From Ectopseudomonas toyotomiensis (lineage in GTDB: Bacteria > Pseudomonadota > Gammaproteobacteria > Pseudomonadales > Pseudomonadaceae), in the NCBI RefSeq assembly GCF_900115695.1, contig NZ_FOXK01000014.1, positions 62,001 through 126,000 on the forward strand: 64,000 nucleotides of DNA, in the 5' to 3' direction. The position numbers and the translations under genes were made by a program. The notes beneath the pieces are model-generated. The model did no database searches, was not told the origin of the DNA, and worked only from the letters and a program-made list of their open reading frames with translations. Positions 40,896-49,924 of this stretch are shown in pieces (positions within the stretch are counted from its first letter, which is position 1; the number at the start of each line of letters is the position of its first letter).

Positions 40896-42953
40896 ATGAA
40901 TGCCCCCGTAACGGCGCAACGCAGCGCCCAATCGTCCAGCAGCCAGCCGCAGACCGGCCTCGGCGCGCTGTGGCGCCCGGCCCTCAAGCAGGCCTTCGTC
41001 AAGCTCGACCCACGGCAACTGGTGCGCTCGCCGGTGATGCTGGTGGTGGAGCTGACGGCGCTGGTCACCAGCGTGCTGTGCTTCGTCCCCAGCCCTACCG
41101 TCAGTACCGCCCTGGGTGTGCAGATCGCCCTGTGGCTGTGGTTCACCGTGCTCTTCGCCAACTTCGCCGAAGCATTGGCCGAGGGCCGTGGCAAGGCGCG
41201 CGCCGACAGCCTCAAGTCCGGCAGTCAGGGCTTGATGGCCAGCAAGCAGGTCGGCGCGCAGTTCCAGTCCGTCCCTGCCAGCAGCCTGCGCAAGGGCGAT
41301 GTGGTGCGGGTCGAGGCCGGTGAGCTGATCCCTGGCGACGGCGAGGTGATCGAAGGCGTCGCAGCGGTCAACGAAGCGGCGATTACCGGCGAGTCCGCGC
41401 CAGTGATCCGCGAGTCTGGCGGCGACCGCTCGGCGGTCACCGGCAACACTCGCCTGGTCTCGGACTGGCTGCTGGTGCGCATCAGCGCCGACCCCGGCGA
41501 GTCCACCCTCGACCGCATGATCGCCCTGGTCGAAGGAGCGCGCCGGCAGAAGACGCCCAACGAAGTGGCGCTGGATATCCTGCTGATCGGCCTGACCCTG
41601 ATCTTCCTGCTGGTGGTGGCCACGCTGCAGCCGTTCGCCCGTTTTGCCGGTGGCGATCTGCCGCTGATCTACCTGGCGGCGCTGCTGGTGACGCTGATCC
41701 CCACCACCATCGGCGGCCTGCTTTCGGCCATTGGCATCGCCGGCATGGATCGCCTGGTGCGCCTCAACGTCATCGCCAAGTCCGGCCGCGCCGTGGAGGC
41801 GGCCGGCGACGTGCACACCCTGCTGCTGGACAAGACCGGCACCATCACCTTCGGCAACCGCCGTTGCAGCGCCATGGTCAAGGCGCCGGGCGTGGCCACC
41901 CCGGAGCTGGCCGAGGCGGCGCTGCTGGCCTCGCAGGGCGACGACACGCCGGAGGGCAAGTCCATCATCGAATACCTGGCCTCGTTGCACCCGATGGCGG
42001 TGCCCGAGCGCAGCGGCATGACCCTGATCGCCTTCAGCGCCGAGACACGCCTGTCCGGCGCCGACGTGAACGGTGTGGCCTACCGCAAGGGCGCGGTGGA
42101 CGCCGTGCTGGCCTACCTCGGCCTGGGTCGTAGTGATTTGCCGGCGCCGCTGGCGCGCGAGGTGGAGAAGATCGCCCAGAGCGGCGGCACACCGTTGCTG
42201 GTGGCCGGCAATGGTCGCCTGCTCGGCGCCATCCACCTCAAGGACGTGGTCAAGCCGGGCATCCGCGAACGCTTCGCCGAGCTGCGCGCCATGGGCATCC
42301 GCACCGTGATGGTCACCGGTGACAACCCGCTGACCGCCGCCGCCATCGCCGCCGAAGCCGGTGTCGACGACGTGATCGCCGAGGCCACGCCGGAGAAGAA
42401 GCTCGCGCGCATTCGCGCCGAGCAGGCCGAAGGCAAGTTGGTGGCGATGTGCGGCGACGGCGCCAACGACGCCCCGGCATTGGCCCAGGCCGACGTTGGC
42501 CTGGCAATGAACGACGGCACCCAGGCCGCTCGTGAGGCCGCCAACCTGGTCGACCTGGACAGCGACCCGACCAAGCTGATCGACGTCGTGCAGGTGGGCA
42601 AGGAGCTGCTGGTGACGCGCGGCGCGCTGACCACCTTCTCGGTGGCCAACGATGTGGCCAAGTACTTCGCCATCCTCCCGGCGTTATTCGCCGGCATCTA
42701 CCCGCAGCTTGGCACGCTCAACCTGATGCAGTTGCACAGCCCGCAGAGCGCGATCCTCTCGGCCATCGTGTTCAACGCGCTGATCATCGTCGCGCTGATC
42801 CCCTTGGCGCTGCGCGGCGTGCACATCCAGGCGCTGGACGCCGGCCAGTTGCTGCGGCGCAACCTGCTGATCTACGGCCTCGGCGGGCTGGTCGCGCCCT
42901 TCGTCGGCATCAAGCTGCTCGACCTGCTGCTGGTGGGGTTGGGCTGGGTGTAA
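40896..42953 (+). CDS. kdpB: potassium-transporting P-type ATPase subunit KdpB
   Basis: A 685-residue P-type ATPase. The phosphorylation motif is LLLDKTGTITFGNR (Asp at about residue 312), the TGE motif is in AAITGESAPVIRESGG (about 160), the hinge is in GDGANDAPALAQADVGLAMNDGTQAA (about 520-545, split by length), and there are about seven membrane segments. It hydrolyses ATP to drive potassium uptake. The ATG at 40896 follows a GTG; AAGGAG is just upstream. A 121-base gap with an inverted repeat separates it from kdpC. Confidence 0.97.
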   Translation: MNAPVTAQRSAQSSSSQPQTGLGALWRPALKQAFVKLDPRQLVRSPVMLVVELTALVTSVLCFVPSPTVSTALGVQIALWLWFTVLFANFAEALAEGRGKARADSLKSGSQGLMASKQVGAQFQSVPASSLRKGDVVRVEAGELIPGDGEVIEGVAAVNEAAITGESAPVIRESGGDRSAVTGNTRLVSDWLLVRISADPGESTLDRMIALVEGARRQKTPNEVALDILLIGLTLIFLLVVATLQPFARFAGGDLPLIYLAALLVTLIPTTIGGLLSAIGIAGMDRLVRLNVIAKSGRAVEAAGDVHTLLLDKTGTITFGNRRCSAMVKAPGVATPELAEAALLASQGDDTPEGKSIIEYLASLHPMAVPERSGMTLIAFSAETRLSGADVNGVAYRKGAVDAVLAYLGLGRSDLPAPLAREVEKIAQSGGTPLLVAGNGRLLGAIHLKDVVKPGIRERFAELRAMGIRTVMVTGDNPLTAAAIAAEAGVDDVIAEATPEKKLARIRAEQAEGKLVAMCGDGANDAPALAQADVGLAMNDGTQAAREAANLVDLDSDPTKLIDVVQVGKELLVTRGALTTFSVANDVAKYFAILPALFAGIYPQLGTLNLMQLHSPQSAILSAIVFNALIIVALIPLALRGVHIQALDAGQLLRRNLLIYGLGGLVAPFVGIKLLDLLLVGLGWV

Positions 42954-42972
42954 GTGCGTTGTTTGAACGTTC

Positions 42973-43044
42973 TGTAGGAGCGGATTCATCCGCGAAATGG
43001 CCGGGCACGATGCCAAGACAATCGCGAATGAATTCGCTCCTACA
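42973..43044. repeat. REP-like inverted pair inside the kdp operon
   Basis: TGTAGGAGCGGATTCATCCG (from 42973) and its inverted partner TGAATTCGCTCCTACA (to 43044) flank a short spacer in the 121-base gap between kdpB and kdpC. It is of the same family as at 26926 and 56154. It may stabilise or attenuate the message. Confidence 0.75.
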
Positions 43045-43074
43045 CAAGCAACGAATCGATATCGGAGATTCATC

Positions 43075-43632
43075 ATGCTCGAACATTTTCGTCCCGCCAT
43101 CACCACACTGGCTTTCATGACCTTGCTGGTCGGGGTTGCCTATCCCTTGACCGTCACCGGCGTGGCGCACCTGGCTTTTCCCGATCAGGCCGCTGGCAGC
43201 CTGGTGCGCGACGACGCCGGCCAGGTACGCGGCAGCCGCCTGATCGCCCAGTCCTTCGACGGCGATCAATGGTTCCAGCCGCGCCCCTCGGCAGGTAGCT
43301 ACGCCACCGTGGCCAGCGGCGCCAGCAACCTGTCGGCCGGCAATCCGAAGCTGTTTGCCCGCATCGAGCAGGCCAGCGCCGGCCTTGCCGGTGACACGCC
43401 AGTGCCGATGCAACTGGTCACTGCCTCGGGCAGCGGCCTCGATCCGCACCTGTCACCTGAGGCCGCCACCTGGCAGGTGCCGCGTATCGCCCAGGCCCGA
43501 GGCATGGCCGAAGCCGAGCTGCTGCGCCTGGTCGAAGCGCACACCGAGCGCCCGCTGTTCGGCCCGGCTGTGGTCAATGTGCTGGCTCTGAACCTGGCGC
43601 TGGTCGACAATCCATCCACTTCTTCCCAGTGA
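43075..43632 (+). CDS. kdpC: potassium-transporting ATPase subunit KdpC
   Basis: A 185-residue protein with one N-terminal membrane helix (TTLAFMTLLVGVAYPLTVTGVA) and a periplasmic domain; QSFDGDQWFQPRPSAGSY, SNLSAGNPKLFARI and ASGSGLDPHLSPEAATWQVPRIAQARG are the KdpC signatures. It assists KdpA/KdpB assembly and ATP binding. GGAGATT precedes the ATG at 43075. The kdpD gene begins 10 bases after its stop. Confidence 0.95.
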   Translation: MLEHFRPAITTLAFMTLLVGVAYPLTVTGVAHLAFPDQAAGSLVRDDAGQVRGSRLIAQSFDGDQWFQPRPSAGSYATVASGASNLSAGNPKLFARIEQASAGLAGDTPVPMQLVTASGSGLDPHLSPEAATWQVPRIAQARGMAEAELLRLVEAHTERPLFGPAVVNVLALNLALVDNPSTSSQ

Positions 43633-43642
43633 CGAGTGTTCG

Positions 43643-46294
43643 ATGAACGACAGCCTGCGCGCCGAAGCGCTGCTCGCCGACCTGCCCCGCGAAGGCCGTG
43701 GCCGGCTCAAGGTGTTTCTCGGCGCGGCGCCGGGCGTGGGCAAGACCTACGCCATGCTCCAGGCCGCCCATGCGCAACTGCGCCAGGGCGTGTTGCTGCG
43801 CGCCGGGGTGGTGGAAAGCCACGGCCGCAGCGAGACCGAGGCGCTGCTGCTGGGGCTGCCACAGCAGCCACCGCTGCGCCTGCCGTATCGCGGTCTTGAA
43901 CTCAGCGAGATGGACCTCGACGGTCTGCTCGCCGACCCGCCCAAGCTGGCGCTGGTCGATGAGCTGGCGCACAGCAACGCCCCCGGCAGCCGCCACGCCA
44001 AACGCTGGCAGGACGTGCAGGAGCTGCTTGCAGCCGGCATTGACGTCTACACCACGGTCAACGTCCAGCACCTGGAAAGCCTCAACGACCGCGTCCGCGA
44101 TATCACCGGTGTGCAGGTGCGCGAAACCGTGCCCGATTGGGTGCTGCAGGAGGCCGACGAGATCCAGCTGGTCGACCTGCCGCCGCGCGAGCTGCTCGAA
44201 CGCCTGCGCGATGGCAAGGTGTACATGCCCGAGCAGGCGCGTGCGGCCATCGACGCCTTTTTCTCGCCGACCAACCTGACTGCGCTGCGCGAGTTGGCCA
44301 TGCAGACAGCCGCCGCGCGGGTCGATGCCGACCTCGACCAGCGTTACCGTCAGCTCGGCCAAGCCGCGCCCAGCGTGCTCGGGCGCCTGCTGGTTGGCGT
44401 TGATGGCGATGGCGAGGCCGAGCGCCTGGTGCGTCACGCCTGTCGGGTCGCCGAGCGGCGTCATCTGCCCTGGTCGGTGGTGCACGTGGACGGCCGCCAG
44501 GCCATGGACGAGGACCAGCGCGGCCGCCTGCAAACCGCGCTGCGCCTGGCCGAGCGCCTCGGTGGCGAGGTGGTGACGCTGCACGGCGACTCGGTGGCGC
44601 GCACGCTGCTCGACCATGCCCGCGAGCGCCGCGCCAGCCTGATCCTGGTCGGCAGCAGCACGCGACGCCTACGTCGGCGCTGGTTCGGGCGTGGCCTCGG
44701 CGAACGTCTGTTGGCCGCCGGTGCCGGGCTGGAAGTGAGCGTGCTGGATGCGGCGGCTGATCAGCCACGGGCTGGCCGCCGTGCGCGCATCGCCCCGCGC
44801 TGGCGCGACTACCTGCTGGCCGCACTGGCGACTGCCTGCGCCACGCTGATCTCCCTCGGCCTGGCGCGGGTGCTGGAGTTGCCGAACATCTCCCTGGTGT
44901 TTCTCGCCGCTGTGCTGCTGGTGGCGGTGCGCAGCAGCCTGGGACCGGCGCTGGCCTGCTCGGGACTGTCGTTCCTGGCCTACAACTTCCTGTTCATTCC
45001 GCCGACCCTGACCATGCAAATCCAGCGTCAGGAGGACGTGCTGACCCTGCTGTTCTTCCTGCTCATGGCCGGGCTGACCGGCAACCTGGCCAGCCGCCAG
45101 CGGCGCCAGGTGCAGGCGCTGCGTCAGGCGCAGGGCGAAACCACCGCGCTGCTGGAGCTGTCGCGCAAGCTCACCGTCGCTGCCGACCGCCAGGCCGTGC
45201 TGGCCGTTGCTGAGCAACAACTGGGCGGCTGGGCCGAGATGCAGCTGACCCTGTTGTCGCGCTCGGCGGATGGTCAGTGGCAGCATGAGGGTGGTCTGCA
45301 GGCCGAGTTGCCCGATGCTGAGCGTGCCGCCGCCGACTGGGCCTGGCAGCACGAGCAGCCAGCGGGACTTGGCACCGACACCCTGCCCAGCAGCCGCTGG
45401 TGGTGGTGGCCGCTGTGCGGCGAGGAGGGGCCGCTACTGTTGATTGGCCTGCAGCGCGTCGACGGCGCGCCGCTGGCGGACGGGCGCCGACGCCTGGTCG
45501 CCGCCCTGGGCCAGCCGCTGGCGCAGGCCCTGGCCCGTGCGCAATTGGCCGAGGAGCTGGAGGCGGCGCGCCTGCACGGGCAGACCGAGGAGCTGCGTAG
45601 CGCGCTGCTGGCCTCGGTCTCGCACGACCTGCGCACGCCACTGACCGCCATGCGCGGTTCCATCGACAGCCTGCTGGCGTTGGGCGAGGCGATCCCCCTG
45701 GCTGATCGTCGTGAACTGCTCGAAGGCACCCGCGACGAGGCCGAGCGCCTCGACCGCTATATCCAGAACCTGCTCGACATGACCCGCCTCGGCCACGGCG
45801 GGCTCAAGCTGGCGCGCGACTGGGTGGCACCCAGCGACATCGTCGCCAGCGCCCTGCAACGCCTGCGCGCGGTGCTCGCGCCGCTGCAGGTCCAGTGCGT
45901 GCTGCCACCACAGCCGCCGCTGCTGCACGTGCATGCGGCGCTGATCGAGCAGGCGCTGGTCAACGTGCTGGAGAACGCTGCGCGCTTCTCACCGCCTGGC
46001 GGGCGTCTGTGCGTGGCGCTGGAGTACGACGAACAGGAGCTGCGCTTCGTCGTCGCCGACCAGGGCCCTGGCATTCCCGAGGCGGAACGGGCGAAGATCT
46101 TCGACATGTTCTATACCGCAGCACGGGGTGATCGCGGTGGCCAGGGCACCGGCCTGGGCCTGGCGATCTGCCAGGGCATGGTCGGCGCCCATGGTGGTCG
46201 CGTCACGGTGGGCGAGGGCCTCGATGGCCGTGGCGCCAGCCTGATCCTGCACCTGCCGCTGACCACGCAACCGCAAGCCGCCGAGGAAGACTGA
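43643..46294 (+). CDS. kdpD: sensor histidine kinase KdpD
   Basis: An 883-residue kinase. N-terminal KdpD domain with Walker A GAAPGVGKTYA (residues about 28-38) and VDELAHSNAPGS; Usp domain about 245-370; four membrane segments about 395-495 (YLLAALATACATLISLGLA, FLAAVLLVAVRSSLGPALA); GAF-like region about 515-640; HisKA SVSHDLRTPLTAMRGS with His661; HATPase GQGTGLGLAICQGM. It senses low potassium or turgor and phosphorylates KdpE. The stop overlaps the kdpE start as TGATG. Confidence 0.96.
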   Translation: MNDSLRAEALLADLPREGRGRLKVFLGAAPGVGKTYAMLQAAHAQLRQGVLLRAGVVESHGRSETEALLLGLPQQPPLRLPYRGLELSEMDLDGLLADPPKLALVDELAHSNAPGSRHAKRWQDVQELLAAGIDVYTTVNVQHLESLNDRVRDITGVQVRETVPDWVLQEADEIQLVDLPPRELLERLRDGKVYMPEQARAAIDAFFSPTNLTALRELAMQTAAARVDADLDQRYRQLGQAAPSVLGRLLVGVDGDGEAERLVRHACRVAERRHLPWSVVHVDGRQAMDEDQRGRLQTALRLAERLGGEVVTLHGDSVARTLLDHARERRASLILVGSSTRRLRRRWFGRGLGERLLAAGAGLEVSVLDAAADQPRAGRRARIAPRWRDYLLAALATACATLISLGLARVLELPNISLVFLAAVLLVAVRSSLGPALACSGLSFLAYNFLFIPPTLTMQIQRQEDVLTLLFFLLMAGLTGNLASRQRRQVQALRQAQGETTALLELSRKLTVAADRQAVLAVAEQQLGGWAEMQLTLLSRSADGQWQHEGGLQAELPDAERAAADWAWQHEQPAGLGTDTLPSSRWWWWPLCGEEGPLLLIGLQRVDGAPLADGRRRLVAALGQPLAQALARAQLAEELEAARLHGQTEELRSALLASVSHDLRTPLTAMRGSIDSLLALGEAIPLADRRELLEGTRDEAERLDRYIQNLLDMTRLGHGGLKLARDWVAPSDIVASALQRLRAVLAPLQVQCVLPPQPPLLHVHAALIEQALVNVLENAARFSPPGGRLCVALEYDEQELRFVVADQGPGIPEAERAKIFDMFYTAARGDRGGQGTGLGLAICQGMVGAHGGRVTVGEGLDGRGASLILHLPLTTQPQAAEED

Positions 46295-46986
46295 TGAGCC
46301 AGGGGCCGAGCATTCTGCTGATCGACGACGAAGCGCAGATTCGCAAGTTCCTGCGTATCGCCCTCAGTGCCCAGGGCTACCGGGTGCTGGAGGCGGCGAA
46401 TGGCGAAGAAGGCCTGGCCCAGGCGGCGCTGCACAATCCGGATGTGGTGGTGCTCGACCTCGGCCTGCCCGATCTCGACGGCCAGCAGGTGCTGCGCGGC
46501 CTGCGCGAATGGAGCCAGGTGCCGGTGCTGGTGCTCTCGGTGCGTGCCAGCGAGGGCGAGAAGGTACTGGCGCTGGACGGCGGCGCCAACGACTACGTGA
46601 CCAAACCCTTCGGCATCCAGGAATTTCTCGCCCGCGTGCGCGTGCTGCTGCGCCAGGGCCAGGGGCGCGAAGCACTGCCGGCGAGCATCGCCTGTGGCGC
46701 GCTGAACATCGACCTGGCCTATCGCCGGGTCAGCCTCGACGGCGCCGAGATCGCCCTGACACCCAAGGAATACGCGGTGCTGGCGCTGCTCGCCCAGCAC
46801 CTCGGCCGGGTGGTGACCCAGCAGCAACTGCTGCGTGATATCTGGGGGCCAAGCCATGTTAGCGACAGCCATTACCTGCGTGTGGTGGTCGGCCACCTGC
46901 GGCAGAAGCTCGGCGACGACCCGGCCGCGCCGCGTTACCTGATCACCGAGGCCGGTGTGGGTTATCGCCTGCGCGAGCCCGCCTAA
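46294..46986 (+). CDS. kdpE: response regulator KdpE
   Basis: A 230-residue OmpR/PhoB regulator. Receiver domain residues 3-118 (ILLIDDEAQIRKFLRIALSA, phospho-acceptor in VVVLDLGLPDLDGQQ, Lys in YVTKPFG); winged-helix DNA-binding domain about 130-228 (LTPKEYAVLALLAQHLGRVVTQQQLLRDIWG). It activates kdpFABC in potassium limitation. It overlaps the stop of the convergent GNAT gene by a few bases. No kdp promoter box is claimed from this window. Confidence 0.96.
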   Translation: MSQGPSILLIDDEAQIRKFLRIALSAQGYRVLEAANGEEGLAQAALHNPDVVVLDLGLPDLDGQQVLRGLREWSQVPVLVLSVRASEGEKVLALDGGANDYVTKPFGIQEFLARVRVLLRQGQGREALPASIACGALNIDLAYRRVSLDGAEIALTPKEYAVLALLAQHLGRVVTQQQLLRDIWGPSHVSDSHYLRVVVGHLRQKLGDDPAAPRYLITEAGVGYRLREPA

Positions 46987-47438
46987 AGTACCAAGGCTAG
47001 GCGCAAACGATCTCGATGCTGCAGGCCGTTCTCGAACAGCGGCTCGGGGTAGTGCTGCGGGAAATAATCCGGCTCAACCGCCACCACGCGAAAACCGGCG
47101 CGCTGGTAGAAGGTCAGCTGGTGACCGAATGTGCCGGTGCCCAGCTCCAGGCGCTGCGCCCCGAGCTGCCGGGCCTGGTCGATGGCGTGACGTAGCAGCA
47201 GGGCGCCGATACCCTGACCCTGGTGTTCGGGCGCCACGGCGATGTTCATCAGTTCCCAGGCAGCGGCGGTCATGGCCTTGATCACGTAGACGCCGATGAT
47301 CGCGTCGTCCAGGCATGCGACCACGCAATGACCCTCCTGCAGATAGCGGGCGATGACGCTGGGGCTGGGGTCGGCCTCCAGCAGCAGCGCCATCGGTACC
47401 TGTTCGCTGGGAACCTTGTGCAGGCTTGGGGTGGACAT
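46983..47438 (-). CDS. GNAT family acetyltransferase
   Basis: A 151-residue acetyltransferase: acetyl-CoA loop APEHQGQGIGALLLRHAID (about residues 68-86) and C-terminal FGHQLTFYQRAGFRVVAVEPDYFPQHY, typical of the aminoglycoside/amine acetyltransferase-like group near YhbS/PanM. The substrate is unknown. Its stop overlaps kdpE's stop by 3-4 bases on the opposite strand. It is divergent from lsfA, and the AT-rich promoter gap (47439-47555) is shared, so sulfur-linked control is possible. Confidence 0.82.
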   Translation of the reverse strand: MSTPSLHKVPSEQVPMALLLEADPSPSVIARYLQEGHCVVACLDDAIIGVYVIKAMTAAAWELMNIAVAPEHQGQGIGALLLRHAIDQARQLGAQRLELGTGTFGHQLTFYQRAGFRVVAVEPDYFPQHYPEPLFENGLQHRDRLRLALVL

Positions 47439-47486
47439 GACGAACCTTCCTCGAATAGCTTTTTGGTTATAAATAAATCATTATTT

Positions 47487-47520
47487 ATTCTTTTTATTTC
47501 GATTGGTTCCTGAGCATAGT
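47487..47520 (+). promoter_or_regulatory. putative sulfur-responsive promoter of lsfA-ssu operon
   Basis: ATTCTTTTT (47487-47495), 19 bases, then CATAGT (47515-47520), 35 bases before the lsfA ATG. AT-rich DNA (TTATAAATAAATCATTATTT) extends upstream. The box is identical to that at 14558. Confidence 0.55.
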
Positions 47521-47555
47521 GAGCGCCACGCAAGCTACTGCCAAGGAGCACGATC

Positions 47556-48194
<639 letters not shown>

Positions 48195-48203
48195 GGATCG
48201 AGC

Positions 48204-48797
48204 ATGCATGTCGTATTGCTCTCCGGCAGCCCTGCGGCGCGTTCGCGCACCGAGCTGCTGCTGGATTACGTACGCCAGCGCCTGGAGGCGCAGCAGGTGG
48301 AAGTGAGCCTGCTGCGGGTGCGTGATTTTGCCGCCGAGGATCTGTTGCATGCGCGCTTCGACAGCCCGGCTGTCCGCCAGCTGCAGGCCGTGGTGGCCAG
48401 CGCCGATGGCCTGGTGGTCGGCACGCCGGTGTACAAGGCATCGTTCACCGGCGCGCTGAAGGTGCTGCTGGACCTGCTGCCCGAGCGTGCCCTGGCGCAC
48501 AAGGTAGTGCTGCCCCTGGCCAGTGGTGGCAGCCCGGCGCACCTGCTGGCGGTGGACTACGCCCTCAAGCCGGTGCTGGCCGCGCTGAAGGCGCAGGAAA
48601 TGCTCTCCGGCGTGTTCGCCGTGGACAAGCAGATCGCCTACCCGGAAGGGGACAGACCCGCGCAGATTGACGACGAGCTGCGCGAACGCCTCGACGAGGC
48701 ACTGGAACAACTGGGCGCAGCCCTGGCGCGACGGCCGAGGCCGATCGACCCGAACCTGCTCAATGACCGGCTGGTGAACGCCCGCTGGAGTATCTGA
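48204..48797 (+). CDS. ssuE: NAD(P)H-dependent FMN reductase SsuE
   Basis: A 197-residue flavodoxin-like reductase: LSGSPAARSRTELLLDYV (FMN phosphate loop, about residues 5-22), DGLVVGTPVYKASFTGALKVLLD (about 68-90) and LPLASGGSPAHLLAVDYALKPVL (about 106-128). It makes FMNH2 for SsuD. It starts 9 bases after lsfA. A CGGGC-TTT-GCCCG hairpin lies just after its stop, before ssuA. Confidence 0.93.
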   Translation: MHVVLLSGSPAARSRTELLLDYVRQRLEAQQVEVSLLRVRDFAAEDLLHARFDSPAVRQLQAVVASADGLVVGTPVYKASFTGALKVLLDLLPERALAHKVVLPLASGGSPAHLLAVDYALKPVLAALKAQEMLSGVFAVDKQIAYPEGDRPAQIDDELRERLDEALEQLGAALARRPRPIDPNLLNDRLVNARWSI

Positions 48798-48900
48798 CAC
48801 GGGCTTTGCCCGACTGTAAGCCCCGTAATACCCCGCCTTACTCGCCCGCCAACGGGCAAGCAGGTAGCCAACCAAGACATCACCGCAAAGGGAGAGCGCC

Positions 48901-49866
48901 ATGCGCACCATTACTTTGCGTCGAAGCCTGGTCGCCCTGTTTGCCGCGGCCATTTCTTTCGGCGCCATCACTCACGCTCAAGCCGAGACATTGCGTATCG
49001 GTTATCAGAAATACGGCACCCTGGTACTGCTGAAGGCCAAGGGCACCCTGGAAAAACGCCTGGCCGAGCAGGGCGTGGAGGTCAAGTGGACGGAGTTCCC
49101 GGGCGGCCCGCAGTTGCTCGAAGGCCTCAACGTCGGCTCCGTGGACTTCGGCGTTACCGGGGAAACTCCGCCGGTCTTCGCTCAGGCGGCTGGCGCCGAC
49201 CTGCTCTACGTTGCCCATGAGCCGCCAGCGCCAAGTGGTGAGGCGATCCTCGTGCCGAAAGACTCGCCGATCAAATCGGTGGCCGAGCTCAAAGGCAAGA
49301 AGGTCGTCCTGAACAAGGGTTCCAACGTCCACTACCTGCTGGTGCGCGCGCTGGAAGATGCTGGCCTCAAGTACGGCGACATCACCCCGGTCTACCTGCC
49401 GCCGGCCGATGCCCGCGCCGCTTTCGAGCGAGGCAGCGTCGATGCCTGGGTGATCTGGGATCCGTTCCAGTCCGCCGCCGAGAAACAACTGCAGGCCCGC
49501 ACCCTGCGTGATGGCACTGGCCTGGTCGACAACCACCAGTTCTACCTGGCAACCCGCACCTATGCCGAGCAGCACCCGCAGGTGATCGGCACGCTGGTCG
49601 AGGAAATTCGCGGTGTTGGTGAGTGGGTCAAGGGCAACCTCGACGAAGCCACCAGTCAGGTCGCGCCGCTGATCGGCCTGTCCCCGGAGATCACCCGTCA
49701 GGCCGTCGAGCGCCAGGGTTACGGCGCGCAGTTCATCAGCCCGGAGGTGGTCGCGGCGCAGCAGAAGATCGCCGACACCTTTACCGAGCTGAAGCTGATC
49801 CCCAAGCAGCTGACCATCAAGGATGTGATCTGGACACCGCCGGCCAAGGTGGCCCAGGCCCAGTAG
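48901..49866 (+). CDS. ssuA: aliphatic sulfonate-binding protein SsuA
   Basis: A 321-residue periplasmic protein: signal peptide residues 1-29 (RRSLVALFAAAISFGAITHAQA), then LRIGYQKYGTLVLLKAKGTLEKRL, SVDFGVTGETPPVFAQAAGADLLYVA and VDAWVIWDPFQSAAEKQL. It binds aliphatic sulfonates for SsuCB. GGAGAG precedes the ATG. A strong 8-bp hairpin (49873-49892) follows the stop, before ssuD. Confidence 0.95.
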   Translation: MRTITLRRSLVALFAAAISFGAITHAQAETLRIGYQKYGTLVLLKAKGTLEKRLAEQGVEVKWTEFPGGPQLLEGLNVGSVDFGVTGETPPVFAQAAGADLLYVAHEPPAPSGEAILVPKDSPIKSVAELKGKKVVLNKGSNVHYLLVRALEDAGLKYGDITPVYLPPADARAAFERGSVDAWVIWDPFQSAAEKQLQARTLRDGTGLVDNHQFYLATRTYAEQHPQVIGTLVEEIRGVGEWVKGNLDEATSQVAPLIGLSPEITRQAVERQGYGAQFISPEVVAAQQKIADTFTELKLIPKQLTIKDVIWTPPAKVAQAQ

Positions 49867-49872
49867 TTCCCA

Positions 49873-49892
49873 GGCCCGGATGTGTCCGGGCC
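49873..49892 (+). promoter_or_regulatory. intercistronic hairpin between ssuA and ssuD
   Basis: GGCCCGGA-TGTG-TCCGGGCC is a perfect 8-bp stem starting 7 bases after the ssuA stop. Comparable hairpins follow the sbp genes at 13018 and 54430. It may protect upstream mRNA or cause partial termination so that the binding protein is made in excess; inferred. Confidence 0.6.
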
Positions 49893-49924
49893 ATGCCGAC
49901 GATTTCCTGCAAGGAGACAACTCC

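Noticed and set aside
38987..41215. Very long open frame antisense to kdpA and the start of kdpB
   Set aside because: It is Gln/Arg/His-rich low-complexity translation typical of the opposite strand of GC-rich genes and has no motif; kdpF, kdpA and kdpB are unambiguous on the other strand.
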